DNA of 64,000 nt from Rhodococcus sp. Leaf278 (GCF_001426085.1 NZ_LMRR01000013.1:1-64000), one strand, 5' to 3'. Positions 24,889 through 34,042 are shown, counted from the stretch's first letter. The notes: generated from the sequence alone by a model not told the origin. Made by a program: numbers and translations.

Positions 24889-26007
24889 TTGGATACATCG
24901 CAGAGCACGGAGAAGGGTTCGGGATCCACGACAGTCGTCGGTGTGGTTCGGGAATCGGGGGAGGGCGAGCGTCGTGTCGCTCTGGTGCCCAAGATCGTTG
25001 CGTCCCTGACGGGCAAGGGCGTCGAGATCGTCGTCGAATCGGGTGCCGGTCTCGGCGCTCTGATTCCGGACGAGCTCTACGTCGCCGCCGGCGCGACTAT
25101 CGGTGATCCATGGTCGGCGGACGTCGTGGTCAAGGTCGCGCCGCCGTCGGATGCCGAGATCGCCAAGCTGACGTCGGGTTCGACGCTCATCGGATTCCTG
25201 GCACCGCGTAACGCAGAGAACAGCATCGGCGCATTGAAGGCTGCAGGAGTGCAGGCCTTTGCCGTCGAAGCTATTCCGCGTATCTCGCGCGCCCAGGTGA
25301 TGGACGCACTGTCCTCGCAGGCCAACGTGGCCGGCTACAAGTCCGTGCTGCTGGCCGCCTCGGAATCGACCAGATTCTTCCCGATGTTGACCACCGCCGC
25401 GGGCACCGTCAAGCCCGCGACCGTGCTGGTTCTCGGAGTCGGGGTGGCGGGTCTGCAAGCGTTGGCCACCGCCAAGCGTCTCGGCGGTCGACCGACCGGA
25501 TACGACGTGCGTCCCGAGGTTGCCGACCAGGTTCGATCCGTCGGCGCACAGTGGCTCGATCTGGGGATCGACGCAGCCGGTGAGGGTGGATACGCACGTG
25601 AGCTGACCGACGACGAGCGTGCTCAGCAACAGAAGGCGCTCGAAGAAGCCATCAAGGGCTTCGACGTGGTCATCACCACCGCACTGGTGCCCGGGCGCCC
25701 CGCGCCCCGGCTGGTCACCGCCGCGGCTGTCGAAGGGATGAAGCCCGGCAGTGTCGTGGTCGACCTTGCCGGCGAGACGGGTGGAAACTGTGAGCTCACA
25801 GAGCCCGGCCAGACCGTCGTCAAGCACGACGTCACCATCTGCTCCCCGTTGAACCTCCCGGCCTCGATGCCCGAGCACGCCAGCGAGCTGTACTCGAAGA
25901 ACATCTCGGCATTGCTCGAACTCATGTTGGTCGACGGCACGCTCGCCCCCGATTTTTCGGACGAGGTCCTTGCCGGTGCCTGCGTGACACGTGAGAAGGA
26001 GAACTGA
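24889..26007 (+). CDS. pntAA: NAD(P) transhydrogenase subunit alpha part 1
   Basis: The NAD(H)-binding soluble subunit (372 aa) of the proton-pumping transhydrogenase. It begins VVGVVRESGEGERRVALVPK, the alanine dehydrogenase/PNT N-terminal signature. The Rossmann motif is VLVLGVGVAGLQALATAKRL, and a RQD-loop-like region and VVITTALVPGRPAPRLV follow. I place the start at TTG 24889, eight bases after GGAAG; no ATG fits and further upstream codons are unlike the family. Its stop overlaps the pntAB start (TGATG). The enzyme exchanges hydride between NADH and NADP+ coupled to proton entry. Confidence 0.93.
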   Translation: MDTSQSTEKGSGSTTVVGVVRESGEGERRVALVPKIVASLTGKGVEIVVESGAGLGALIPDELYVAAGATIGDPWSADVVVKVAPPSDAEIAKLTSGSTLIGFLAPRNAENSIGALKAAGVQAFAVEAIPRISRAQVMDALSSQANVAGYKSVLLAASESTRFFPMLTTAAGTVKPATVLVLGVGVAGLQALATAKRLGGRPTGYDVRPEVADQVRSVGAQWLDLGIDAAGEGGYARELTDDERAQQQKALEEAIKGFDVVITTALVPGRPAPRLVTAAAVEGMKPGSVVVDLAGETGGNCELTEPGQTVVKHDVTICSPLNLPASMPEHASELYSKNISALLELMLVDGTLAPDFSDEVLAGACVTREKEN

Positions 26008-26330
26008 TGTACACCCCGCTGCTCGCGAACATTGCGATCCTGGTGCTGTCCGGGTTCGTCGGCTTCGCGGTGATCTCCAAGGTGCCCAACACCTTGCACA
26101 CCCCACTGATGTCGGGAACCAACGCCATCCACGGCATCGTCGTGCTCGGTGCGCTCGTCGTACTCGGAAAGGTCGAGGATCCCTCGATCGGCCTGCAGGT
26201 CATTCTGTTCGTCGCGCTGGTATTCGGAACGGTCAACGTCATCGGTGGCTTCGTGGTCACCGACCGCATGCTCGGCATGTTCAAGTCCAAGCCCGTCCCC
26301 GCCAAGATCGAGAAGGGGGCTGACTCCTGA
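26007..26330 (+). CDS. pntAB: NAD(P) transhydrogenase subunit alpha part 2
   Basis: A short membrane subunit of 107 aa with three transmembrane helices (starting LLANIAILVLSGFVGFAVIS). The conserved VPNTLHTPLMSGTNAIHGIVVLGAL contains the proton-channel region. It has the length expected of the split alpha2 subunit in the three-gene PntAA/PntAB/PntB arrangement seen in actinobacteria and Rhodospirillum. Its stop overlaps the pntB ATG, so the three are coupled. Confidence 0.96.
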   Translation: MYTPLLANIAILVLSGFVGFAVISKVPNTLHTPLMSGTNAIHGIVVLGALVVLGKVEDPSIGLQVILFVALVFGTVNVIGGFVVTDRMLGMFKSKPVPAKIEKGADS

Positions 26331-27751
26331 TGGACAATCTCGTCAACATTCTCTACATCGTCGCCTTCGGCATGTTCATCTACGGGTTGATGGGTCTGAC
26401 CGGACCGAAGACAGCCGTGCGTGGCAACCAGATCGCTGCTGTCGGCATGTTCGTCGCCGTCGTGGCGACGCTGATCTCCATTCGTGACACAGAGAACTGG
26501 ATCCTGATCATCGTCGGACTCGTCGTCGGCGTCGCGCTCGGAATCCCGCCGGCACGCAAGGTGAAGATGACCGCTATGCCGCAGCTGGTGGCGCTGTTCA
26601 ACGGCGTCGGCGGCGGCACGGTCGCGTTGATCGCGTGGGCCGAATTCCTCGACACATCCGGGTTCTCGAACTTCAACCACGGTGAATCGCCGACGGTGCA
26701 CATCGTCATCGGTTCACTGTTCGCGGCGATCATCGGTTCGATCTCGTTCTGGGGCTCGCTGATCGCTTTCCTCAAGCTGCAGGAGACTCTGCCCGGCTCG
26801 CCGATCACCATCGGCAAGTTGCAGCAACCGCTCAATGCCCTGCTGCTCATCGGTGCCGTCGCCGCTGCGGTGGTCATCGGCATCAACGCGATCCCGGGCG
26901 GCGGAGTATCGCAGTGGTGGATCGTCGCAGTTCTGGTGCTGGCGGGCATCCTCGGTCTGACGGTGGTGCTGCCGATCGGCGGCGCGGACATGCCGGTGGT
27001 CATCTCGCTGCTCAACGCTCTGACGGGCTTGTCGGCAGCGGCCGCCGGTCTGGCGCTGAACAACACGGCGATGATCGTCGCGGGAATGATCGTCGGTGCG
27101 TCCGGCACGATCCTGACCAACCTCATGGCCAAGGCGATGAACCGTTCCATCCCGGCGATCGTCGCCGGTGGATTCGGCGGCGGCGATGCAGCTGCCGGGC
27201 CGGCCGGTGCCAGCGGCGGAACGGTCAAAGCAACGTCCGCCGCCGACGCGGCGATCCAGATGGCCTACGCCAACCAGGTCATCGTCGTGCCCGGATACGG
27301 GTTGGCTGTTGCGCAGGCGCAGCATGCGGTCAAGGACATGGCCAAGTTGCTCGAGTCGAAGGGCGTCGAGGTCAAGTACGCCATTCACCCCGTCGCCGGT
27401 CGTATGCCGGGGCACATGAACGTGTTACTCGCCGAGGCCGACGTCGCGTACGACGCGATGAAGGAGATGGACGACATCAACGACGAGTTCTCGCGTACCG
27501 ACGTCACGTTGGTCATCGGCGCGAACGACGTGACCAACCCTGCGGCGCGCAACGACCCGTCGAGCCCTATTCACGGGATGCCGATTCTGAACGTCGATCA
27601 GTCGAAGTCCGTCATTGTCCTCAAGCGATCGATGTCGTCGGGGTTCGCGGGCATCGAGAACCCTCTGTTCTTCGCCGAGGGCACGTCGATGTTGTTCGGT
27701 GACGCGAAGAAGTCGGTCTCGGAAGTGACCGAGGAGCTCAAGGCTCTCTAG
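26330..27751 (+). CDS. pntB: NAD(P) transhydrogenase subunit beta
   Basis: A 473-aa protein: nine or so membrane helices in residues 1-270, then the NADP(H)-binding domain III. The latter begins near VIVVPGYGLAVAQAQHAVKD (GYGxAVAQAQ fingerprint) and includes IHPVAGRMPGHMNVLLAEA and VIGANDVTNPAARNDPSSPI. All key blocks are intact. A strong bidirectional hairpin follows 24 bases after the stop. Product maintains the NADPH pool using proton-motive force. Confidence 0.97.
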   Translation: MDNLVNILYIVAFGMFIYGLMGLTGPKTAVRGNQIAAVGMFVAVVATLISIRDTENWILIIVGLVVGVALGIPPARKVKMTAMPQLVALFNGVGGGTVALIAWAEFLDTSGFSNFNHGESPTVHIVIGSLFAAIIGSISFWGSLIAFLKLQETLPGSPITIGKLQQPLNALLLIGAVAAAVVIGINAIPGGGVSQWWIVAVLVLAGILGLTVVLPIGGADMPVVISLLNALTGLSAAAAGLALNNTAMIVAGMIVGASGTILTNLMAKAMNRSIPAIVAGGFGGGDAAAGPAGASGGTVKATSAADAAIQMAYANQVIVVPGYGLAVAQAQHAVKDMAKLLESKGVEVKYAIHPVAGRMPGHMNVLLAEADVAYDAMKEMDDINDEFSRTDVTLVIGANDVTNPAARNDPSSPIHGMPILNVDQSKSVIVLKRSMSSGFAGIENPLFFAEGTSMLFGDAKKSVSEVTEELKAL

Positions 27752-27774
27752 TCACGACCTTCGCTCCCAGCGGG

Positions 27775-27824
27775 TGGGACGCTTCCGGCATCGATTCTCG
27801 ATGTCAGCGGAAGCGTCCCATTTT
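27775..27824. terminator. Bidirectional terminator between pntB and the convergent membrane-protein gene
   Basis: A 12-bp stem, GGGACGCTTCCG (27776-27787) with its complement at 27808-27819, encloses a second stem CATCGA/TCGATG. On the plus strand it is followed by CATTTTGCG, a T-run; the minus side has no clear run. The right arm overlaps the last codons of the convergent gene at 27804. It should end pntB transcription and perhaps the opposing message. Confidence 0.8.
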
Positions 27825-28517
27825 GCGTTGGACGGCCATGGCCGCCGTATCCAACGGGTTGCGCGCTTCGCGGGCAGCGGCATCGGGGGAGTAGAGCATG
27901 ACGATCGAGCATGCGGGCCACCACATGAAGACGACCAGCAATGCGCTTGCGATCCCGACGATCGATGCGGAACCGGTGATCAGGGCTGCCGCTGCCACCG
28001 CAAGCGTCGCGGTGGTGCCCAGACCGAGGACCACGGGTCGCCACGCCGAGGACGCCACCATGGATGCGGCACCGAGCAATGCCGTCGTGGCGACGAGCTG
28101 CCCGTGAGGAAGCCCGGTAGGCGCTACGGACGACCCGGCGAATTCACGAGCGAGTTCGCCGGTCACCACCGACCCGATGGTGCAGGCGATCACCACCCCG
28201 ATCCCGTACGGCAGTTTTCGTAGCACCGCTACCGCGGCGAGGACGGCAACGGCGATCAACACCGTCGTCACGTCGATGGCACCGAGCGCCGCGCTGGCCA
28301 GTGCTGCGACGGGAGTGGCGTCCGCAGACGCTGGTGATGCCATGTGCGGTGCAGAGATCAGCAGTGCCAGAAGCGCGCTTGCGGACAGGCCCGACACTGT
28401 CGCACGCGTGACAATGGCTCGACGACGCCGATGTGCCGAAGTACCACCCCGTGCTGCGGTGCTCCCGGTTCGATGGGATCTGCGGATCGGTCCGCTCTCG
28501 AGGCTCGACGATGACAT
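27804..28517 (-). CDS. Integral membrane protein, possibly degenerate PAP2-like (237 aa)
   Basis: After a basic N-terminus with many Arg/Ser residues come about six hydrophobic helices (first near residues 40-60, SGLSASALLALLISAPHMAS). The stretch GLPHGQLVATTALLGAASMV recalls the 'fPSGHa...a' motif of PAP2 phosphatases, but Ser and the catalytic context are changed, so it is probably not an active phosphatase. ATG 28517 is preferred to GTG 28526; neither has a clear ribosome site. Function unknown. Confidence 0.65.
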   Translation of the reverse strand: MSSSSLESGPIRRSHRTGSTAARGGTSAHRRRRAIVTRATVSGLSASALLALLISAPHMASPASADATPVAALASAALGAIDVTTVLIAVAVLAAVAVLRKLPYGIGVVIACTIGSVVTGELAREFAGSSVAPTGLPHGQLVATTALLGAASMVASSAWRPVVLGLGTTATLAVAAAALITGSASIVGIASALLVVFMWWPACSIVMLYSPDAAAREARNPLDTAAMAVQRKMGRFR

Positions 28518-29099
28518 GACGGCCACAGTGCCCGATCAGCCTGAACGAAGCGTGTGAGGAACTCGAGAGCCCGCTGAATGGTTTCGGTAACGTTTCGGTC
28601 ACAGTGACACGTTCGGGCTCCCTCTCTGGTTCCGAGGCCAGCCGGAACGCTCCGGGTAGCGACGCAGGTAGGTAAAAGTGCCTCAATGCGGGTGGCAAGA
28701 ATGTTTTACGGGGCACGAGCAACCCTGAGGTTCGATACCGATTGCCACCATTTCGCTGGTCGTGTGGCTGCTTCTGGATGGATGCCGTCGGCAGAGGGTG
28801 TGGTATCAGGCCGTCTACCTGGGCTTTGTCGTGTTCGTTGTCCGCGATCACAGCAATTCGTAAAGCAAACTATGACTTCGTTGCAAGACGTTGATTGGAT
28901 GGGTCCAAGTATGTGACGATAGTCACATAGTCCGGCTCACCTAGAGCGAGACCGACCAAAAGGGCGTAGTTTCAGCCGCATCGGAAAACCGTGTTTCGTT
29001 GTTACACGCAAATCGGTAACGATCTGAACACGGTATCCGGAGCAAGTCGAAGGCGAACTTCGCCATGAATCGGACGCCGGAAACTCGAAGGAGAAGAAC
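28518..29099. other. Long intergenic region containing a Crp/GlxR-like palindrome
   Basis: About 580 bases separate the divergent genes at 28517 and 29100. I find no convincing ORF. Apart from the palindrome listed separately, the stretch contains an unusually A/T-rich portion around 28850-29030 (for example GTAAAGCAAACTATGAC and TTTCGTTGTTACACGC), which probably holds promoter sequence for the gene at 29100. No known riboswitch consensus is seen. Confidence 0.5.
28911..28928. promoter_or_regulatory. Crp/GlxR-type operator palindrome
   Basis: The 18-base sequence ATGTGACGATAGTCACAT is a perfect inverted repeat (7-bp arms, 4-base centre). It matches the TGTGA-N6-TCACA consensus of Crp/GlxR regulators of actinobacteria exactly. 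It sits 171 bases upstream of the small-protein gene at 29100, so that gene is the likely target. Confidence 0.75.
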
Positions 29100-29426
29100 A
29101 TGACCGCAATGTCTCAGGGACAGCTCGATATGGTCCGCGCGTTCTTTTGCAACGAGTTCCAAGCGGACTCTCTCGATCGGTCCGTCATGCCCGAGCCTAC
29201 CGCCGAAGCCGTGACCGAGTGGATCCATGCGTTGGCCACCAGCGGACTCTTCGCCCCGGCCGAGGTGCACAACATTTCTTCGGTCTGGAATGCCGAGCCG
29301 GATGCGCTGGTTGCGTTGCTCGTCGGTGAGGTGGACGAGATTGCCGTCAAGCGTCACGGTGCGTCGGTGCCTGCGGCCGCGATCGCTACCCCGGCGCTGA
29401 TCTCGGCCTTCGAACGCGCCAGCTGA
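29100..29426 (+). CDS. Small protein of unknown family, paralogue of the 23236 protein (108 aa)
   Basis: The ATG has AAGGAG six bases before it, a strong site. The middle, VTEWIHALATSGLFAPAEVH and NISSVWNAEPDALVALLVGE, parallels the protein encoded at 23236. The ends differ: an Ala-rich C-terminal tail (PAAAIATPALISAFERAS) here. There is no signal or membrane segment; two or three helices are expected. The Crp/GlxR-type palindrome upstream suggests control by carbon or cAMP status. Function is unknown. Confidence 0.75.
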   Translation: MTAMSQGQLDMVRAFFCNEFQADSLDRSVMPEPTAEAVTEWIHALATSGLFAPAEVHNISSVWNAEPDALVALLVGEVDEIAVKRHGASVPAAAIATPALISAFERAS

Positions 29427-29523
29427 CTCCCTGCCCTCGAAGGGGCCTGCGCTTCGCTACGATCATCCGATTGGATGACAGCAGTCGACGATTCTTCGTC
29501 GCGCAGCGAAATGAGGGCACTGA

Positions 29524-30549
29524 ATGGGCGCGGTGGGACTGGACGAAGATGCGGTGTCGACCTGGATCGAAGGATTGGGAATCGGCGCGACGTCCCCGCT
29601 GACCTACCGTCGAATCGGAAACGGGCAGTCCAATCTCACGTTCGAGGTCCGGGACGCAGCAGGATCCTCGTGGGTTCTTCGCCGACCCCCGCTCGGACAC
29701 CTGCTGGCCTCCGCGCACGATGTGGTGCGTGAACACCGAATTCTGTCGGCGTTGCAGAACACAGCGGTGCCGGTTCCGAAAATGATTGCAATGACCGAGG
29801 ATTCGTCGATCTCCGATGTTCCTCTGGTGCTCATGAGTTTCGTGGACGGTGTTGTGGTCGATTCGGTTGCGGCGGCCGAGCAACTCGACATCGACCACCG
29901 TCGCCGAGTCGGGCTCGGTCTGACCGTAGCGCTCGCCGACATTCACCGCGTCGATCTCGAGTCGTCCGGCCTCAACGACCTGGCAAGCCACAAGCCCTAC
30001 GCCGCTCGTCAGCTCGCCCGATGGACCAAGCAATGGGAGTCCTCGCGCACCAGGGACGTACCCGGGATCGATTCTCTCGCAGCCAGACTCGCAGCCGGCA
30101 TTCCAGAGCAGCACGAAGTGGCCCTGGTACACGGAGATTTTCACCTCAGCAACGTCATCACCGCCCGCGACGACGGCCGAGTAGCTGCGGTCGTCGACTG
30201 GGAGCTGTGCACACTCGGGGATCCGCTGGCAGATCTCGGCGGACTGCTGGCCTACTGGCCACAAGCCGACGACGGGGTCGCGGGCCCGTTCATGGCGTCG
30301 ACATTGCCCGGATTCCCCACCAGGTCCGAGCTCGTCGACTCATACGCTCAGCACACGGGGCGCGATGTCTCCGACGTCGGATTCTGGCAGGTTTTGGCGT
30401 TGTGGAAGCTCGCGATCATCGCGGAAGGCGTCATGCGCCGCATGGAAGCGGACTCGAGAAACAGAGCGATCGCGGGCGGTCCCACCACGACGCTCATCGA
30501 CGACATCGTCACCCGTGCGGTGAACACCGCCGACGACATCGGCCTGTAG
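29524..30549 (+). CDS. Phosphotransferase-family protein (APH fold, ACAD10/11-N-like)
   Basis: A 341-aa kinase-like protein. The glycine-containing N-lobe has RRIGNGQSNLTFEVRDAAGS and WVLRRPPLGHLLASAHDVVREH. The catalytic loop is ALVHGDFHLSNVITARDDGR and the metal site VAAVVDWELCTLGDPLADLG. This matches the bacterial group related to the N-terminal domain of human ACAD10/11, involved in 4-hydroxy-acid or acyl-CoA metabolism, rather than antibiotic resistance. The neighbouring thioesterase (30554, convergent) fits lipid metabolism. The substrate is not known. Confidence 0.88.
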   Translation: MGAVGLDEDAVSTWIEGLGIGATSPLTYRRIGNGQSNLTFEVRDAAGSSWVLRRPPLGHLLASAHDVVREHRILSALQNTAVPVPKMIAMTEDSSISDVPLVLMSFVDGVVVDSVAAAEQLDIDHRRRVGLGLTVALADIHRVDLESSGLNDLASHKPYAARQLARWTKQWESSRTRDVPGIDSLAARLAAGIPEQHEVALVHGDFHLSNVITARDDGRVAAVVDWELCTLGDPLADLGGLLAYWPQADDGVAGPFMASTLPGFPTRSELVDSYAQHTGRDVSDVGFWQVLALWKLAIIAEGVMRRMEADSRNRAIAGGPTTTLIDDIVTRAVNTADDIGL

Positions 30550-30553
30550 ACCG

Positions 30554-31027
<474 letters not shown>

Positions 31028-31037
31028 GAACGAGACA

Positions 31038-32255
31038 CTAGCCAGTGTCCTCGGGGGTAGTGGGCACCGGGGACTGCCGACGTAGAACGGACCGCACCAC
31101 GAGCCCGACGGCCAATGCCCAGAACGCCGATCCGATTCCGGCGAACGTCAGGCCGGACGCGGCGACGAGGAACGTCAGAACGGTCGCTTCCCTGTCCGAC
31201 GGGTGTTCGAGTGCTCCGAACAACGACGCGGCGAGCGTTCCCAGCAAGGCCAGTCCGGCAACGGTTTCCACCACTCCGGCAGGTGCAGCGGCCACCAGAG
31301 TTGCCAGAGCCGTGGCCAACAGTGCGAGCACGAGATACGAGCAACCGGCGGAGAACGCCGCGATCCATCGCCGCTTCGGGTCCGGGTGTGCGCCGGGATT
31401 GGCCGACAGCGCGGCACTGATGGCGGCGAGGTTGATCGTGTGACCACCGGCGAATGCGCCCAGGACGGTACCGGTTCCGGTGACCGTCATCGATGCACGC
31501 CACGGGATTCGGAAACCGAACGATGCCATGACGGTGGTGCCAGGAATGTTCTGCGACGCCATCGTGACGATGTACAGCGGTACGGCGATCCCTATCGTGG
31601 CCTGCCATGTCCAGTGCGGAACCGTCCAGTCGATTCCGGGAACGAGATCGGACGGCGCGATCGAGGTGTCGCTGCCGATCAAGTCTGCGGCGATGACCGC
31701 AGCCGCGGCAACGAACGCTGCCGGCACTGCCCATCGGGTGCTGAAACGGAGAACGACGAGCCACACGACTGCCACCGGCGCTATCAGCGCGGGGGAGTCG
31801 GCGAAGGCGGCCACCGGAGCCGAGCACAGGGGTAGGAGAACCCCCGCCAACATTGCCTGGGCAAGAGGGACCGGAATGCGCGAGACCAGCGCGCCCAGTC
31901 TGGGCCAGAGGCCGGTCAAGACGATCAGGACGCCGACCGTGACGAACGCTCCCACGGCGGCGGGCCACCCTCCGGCCACCACGCCGGTTCCGGCCAGCAG
32001 CGCCGCACCGGGCGTCGACCATGCCAAGGTGATGGGCTGTCGGTATCGGCGGGCCAGCCACATCATGCCCAGTGCCTGCGTCACGCACAGCGCCGACAAT
32101 CCGGACGCCGCCTCTGCCGGGCTGGCACCGACCGCGCGCAACCCGGTCAGCACGACGGCGAACGAGCTCGTGAAACCTACCAACGCGGCGACGATTCCGG
32201 CGCTGATGGGAGTCGAGAGTGGAGTCGGTCCGTAGGCGGAATCGGCAGCGGTCAC
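31038..32255 (-). CDS. benE: Benzoate/H+ symporter, BenE family
   Basis: A 405-aa membrane protein with about twelve helices. BenE marks: a GFTSSFAVVLTGLRAVGASPA opening, WSTPGAALLAGTGV, NIPGTTVMASFGF and GAFAGGHTINLAAISAAL. The family imports benzoate with protons. No benzoate-degradation gene is in the window, so the natural substrate may be another aromatic acid. The start is GTG at 32255; the gene lies divergent to the DasR-like regulator with about 165 bases between. Confidence 0.88.
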   Translation of the reverse strand: MTAADSAYGPTPLSTPISAGIVAALVGFTSSFAVVLTGLRAVGASPAEAASGLSALCVTQALGMMWLARRYRQPITLAWSTPGAALLAGTGVVAGGWPAAVGAFVTVGVLIVLTGLWPRLGALVSRIPVPLAQAMLAGVLLPLCSAPVAAFADSPALIAPVAVVWLVVLRFSTRWAVPAAFVAAAAVIAADLIGSDTSIAPSDLVPGIDWTVPHWTWQATIGIAVPLYIVTMASQNIPGTTVMASFGFRIPWRASMTVTGTGTVLGAFAGGHTINLAAISAALSANPGAHPDPKRRWIAAFSAGCSYLVLALLATALATLVAAAPAGVVETVAGLALLGTLAASLFGALEHPSDREATVLTFLVAASGLTFAGIGSAFWALAVGLVVRSVLRRQSPVPTTPEDTG

Positions 32256-32363
32256 GAGTGTCGATCATGCACGGTCGGTCGCATCTTTCCCAGTGAACGA
32301 GTCCGCGATACTCCTCGGGTAGCGGAATACCGTCGAGGTGGTGCCGACGTCGCGTAGTCTTCG

Positions 32364-32379
32364 GTTGGACCGGACCAGT
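32364..32379. promoter_or_regulatory. Candidate DasR-type operator (dre) before the GntR gene
   Basis: GTTGGACCGGACCAGT matches the DasR responsive element (consensus ACTGGTCTAGACCAGT) at about 11 of 16 positions on the minus strand; the dyad is imperfect. It lies 41 bases before the GTG of the GntR regulator, and could autoregulate it. Confidence 0.5.
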
Positions 32380-32419
32380 CCGTACCGCTGGTTCGGCGAA
32401 TGACCGAAAGGCCGGCGCA

Positions 32420-33169
32420 GTGGTGATGCCTGTACACCTGAGGGACAGTCAGGTCCCGAAACACGAACAATTGCGCGCAATTCTGTTGCACCGCTGCACC
32501 AAGGAACTCCAGCCGGGCGATCTGATGCCGAGCGAGCGCAAGCTGATGGAAGACTACGGCGTCAGCCGTATCACCGTCAGGGAAGCGATCGGTCAACTCG
32601 TCAACGACGGTCATCTGGTGCGCGTGCGCGGCAAGGGCACGTTCGTGGCCAGCCGGACCGTGCAATCTCGTCTGCATCTGGCGTCGTTCTCGGAGGAAAT
32701 GCGTGCACAAGGATTGACGCCGACGACCGTGGTGCTTTTTGCGCGGCTCGAAAAACCCTCGGCGGCAACCGTTCGCGCCCTCGGGCTGGCCGCCGGGGAG
32801 CAGACTTACCACATCAAGCGGCTGCGGCTTGCCGATGCCGAGCCGGTGAGCGTCGACGACGGTTGGTACCGGGCCGGACTGCTTCCGGACCTGATCGATC
32901 ACGATCTGAGTCAATCGATCTACGAGGCTGTGCGCAATCACTACGGCCTGACGATCGACCGGGCCGAGCAGACCGTCAAAGCGACTGCAGCCGATAGTGA
33001 TACGGCGACCCTGCTGGGGACCAAGCGCGGCGCACCGGTGTTGTACTTCGACCGCGTCTCCTTCAGCGGTGGTGAGCCGCTCGAGCACGCCGAGAGTTGG
33101 TATCGATGCGATCGATACCAACTGTCGATGGAGGTGGAAGGGCAGCGACGCACCACGCCGCGTCGGTGA
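32420..33169 (+). CDS. dasR: GntR/HutC-family regulator, DasR/NagR-like
   Basis: A 249-aa repressor with the winged HTH at residues 10-75 (KHEQLRAILLHRCTKELQPG, MPSERKLMEDYGVSRITVRE, VRVRGKGTFVA) and a UTRA effector domain after it (SFSEEMRAQGLTPTTVVL, then EPVSVDDGWYRAGLLPDLI). DasR/NagR proteins sense glucosamine-6-phosphate or GlcNAc-6-phosphate and control GlcNAc uptake. The PTS, nagA and nagB genes next door support this. Starts at GTG 32420, GTG 32423 and ATG 32426 are close; 32420 spaces best from a GAAAGG site. Confidence 0.88.
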   Translation: MVMPVHLRDSQVPKHEQLRAILLHRCTKELQPGDLMPSERKLMEDYGVSRITVREAIGQLVNDGHLVRVRGKGTFVASRTVQSRLHLASFSEEMRAQGLTPTTVVLFARLEKPSAATVRALGLAAGEQTYHIKRLRLADAEPVSVDDGWYRAGLLPDLIDHDLSQSIYEAVRNHYGLTIDRAEQTVKATAADSDTATLLGTKRGAPVLYFDRVSFSGGEPLEHAESWYRCDRYQLSMEVEGQRRTTPRR

Positions 33170-33171
33170 GA

Positions 33172-33636
33172 TCAGGGCAGCTCGAACAACGGATCACCCG
33201 TGGACACATCGGTGCCGACGTACGCGCTCGTGATCGAATCCGGTCTCGAATCCATCAGGACGACGGGCACGACATCGGAGTAACCCGCTGCTGCGATGGC
33301 GGCAGGGTCGTAGGTGACGACGAGATCGCCCGCCTGCACCGAATCGCCCTCGGCTGCAACGAGATCGAAGCCTGCACCCTTCATCTTCACGGTGTCTATT
33401 CCGATGTGCACCAGTACACCCGCCTTGTCGTCGGTGAAGACCACGAACGCGTGCGGATGAAGCTTGAGAATTTTGCCTGCGACCGGAGAACGAACCTCGA
33501 CGGGACCGTCGCTCGCGGCCGGTTGCAGTGCAACACCGGAACCCACCATCTGTGCGGAGAACACCGGATCGGGCACGTCGGCGAGCGAGATCACCTGGCC
33601 GGCAACGGGGCTGAGGACAAGGTTGGCGTCGTTCAC
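33172..33636 (-). CDS. crr: PTS glucose-type EIIA component
   Basis: A 154-aa EIIA(Glc)-type phosphocarrier: LSPVAGQVISLADVPDPVF opens the domain, and the phosphorylated His is in GVLVHIGIDTVKMKGAGF. The GTG start overlaps the EIIB stop (GTGA), so the pair is co-translated. A longer frame upstream merely shadows the EIIB gene. It takes phosphate from HPr and gives it to EIIB. The Crr name is used because the domain is of that type; here it serves the adjacent GlcNAc PTS. Confidence 0.9.
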   Translation of the reverse strand: MNDANLVLSPVAGQVISLADVPDPVFSAQMVGSGVALQPAASDGPVEVRSPVAGKILKLHPHAFVVFTDDKAGVLVHIGIDTVKMKGAGFDLVAAEGDSVQAGDLVVTYDPAAIAAAGYSDVVPVVLMDSRPDSITSAYVGTDVSTGDPLFELP

Positions 33637-33863
33637 AGAATGTCTTCGATGTCTTCTGCGAGCGTATCCGCTTCGGGGCCGACGATGACCTGAACGGCTG
33701 TGCCCTTGTGGAACACCCCGTGGGCGCCCGCCGCTTTGAGTGCAGCCTCGTCGACCAACGAGCCGTCTTTCACTTCCGTGCGAAGCCGAGTGATGCACGC
33801 TTCGATCTCGACGATGTTGTCGGCACCGCCGAGGCCCTTCACGATCGCGTCCGCCTTGGACAT
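33633..33863 (-). CDS. PTS glucose/GlcNAc EIIB component
   Basis: A 76-aa EIIB domain with the active-site Cys23 in IEACITRLRTEVKDGSLVDE; the rest (AAGAHGVFHKGTAVQVIVGP) is typical for glucose-family EIIB, equivalent to Streptomyces NagF. It is a free-standing protein rather than fused to EIIC. The gene is first in the minus-strand pair, divergent from EIIC at 34043, so both directions can share the operator in between. Confidence 0.92.
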   Translation of the reverse strand: MSKADAIVKGLGGADNIVEIEACITRLRTEVKDGSLVDEAALKAAGAHGVFHKGTAVQVIVGPEADTLAEDIEDIL

Positions 33864-33952
33864 GGTGCGTTCCTACTTTCTTCTCGGCTGCGACCCTGTC
33901 GGTTGGATCACAAGTCTGGGTTGACACGAGCTTGCCACCTGGTCAAACTACA

Positions 33953-33968
33953 ACTGGTAATGACCGGA
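33953..33968. promoter_or_regulatory. Candidate DasR operator between EIIB and EIIC
   Basis: ACTGGTAATGACCGGA matches the dre consensus ACTGGTCTAGACCAGT at about 11 of 16 positions. A half site, CTGGTC, is 14 bases upstream in the same orientation (33939-33944). It is placed in the divergent promoter region of the PTS genes, as expected for DasR control. Confidence 0.5.
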
Positions 33969-34042
33969 CAGTACCCCTGATGGCACTCGGTCACAACAGC
34001 GAAATCCACCCTCGAAGGATCAGCCTCGAAGAGAAGGTCGCC

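Noticed and set aside
29524..30549. Aminoglycoside resistance kinase
   Set aside because: The APH fold is present, but the sequence matches the group related to the ACAD10/11 N-terminal domain, and the context is a thioesterase, not resistance genes.
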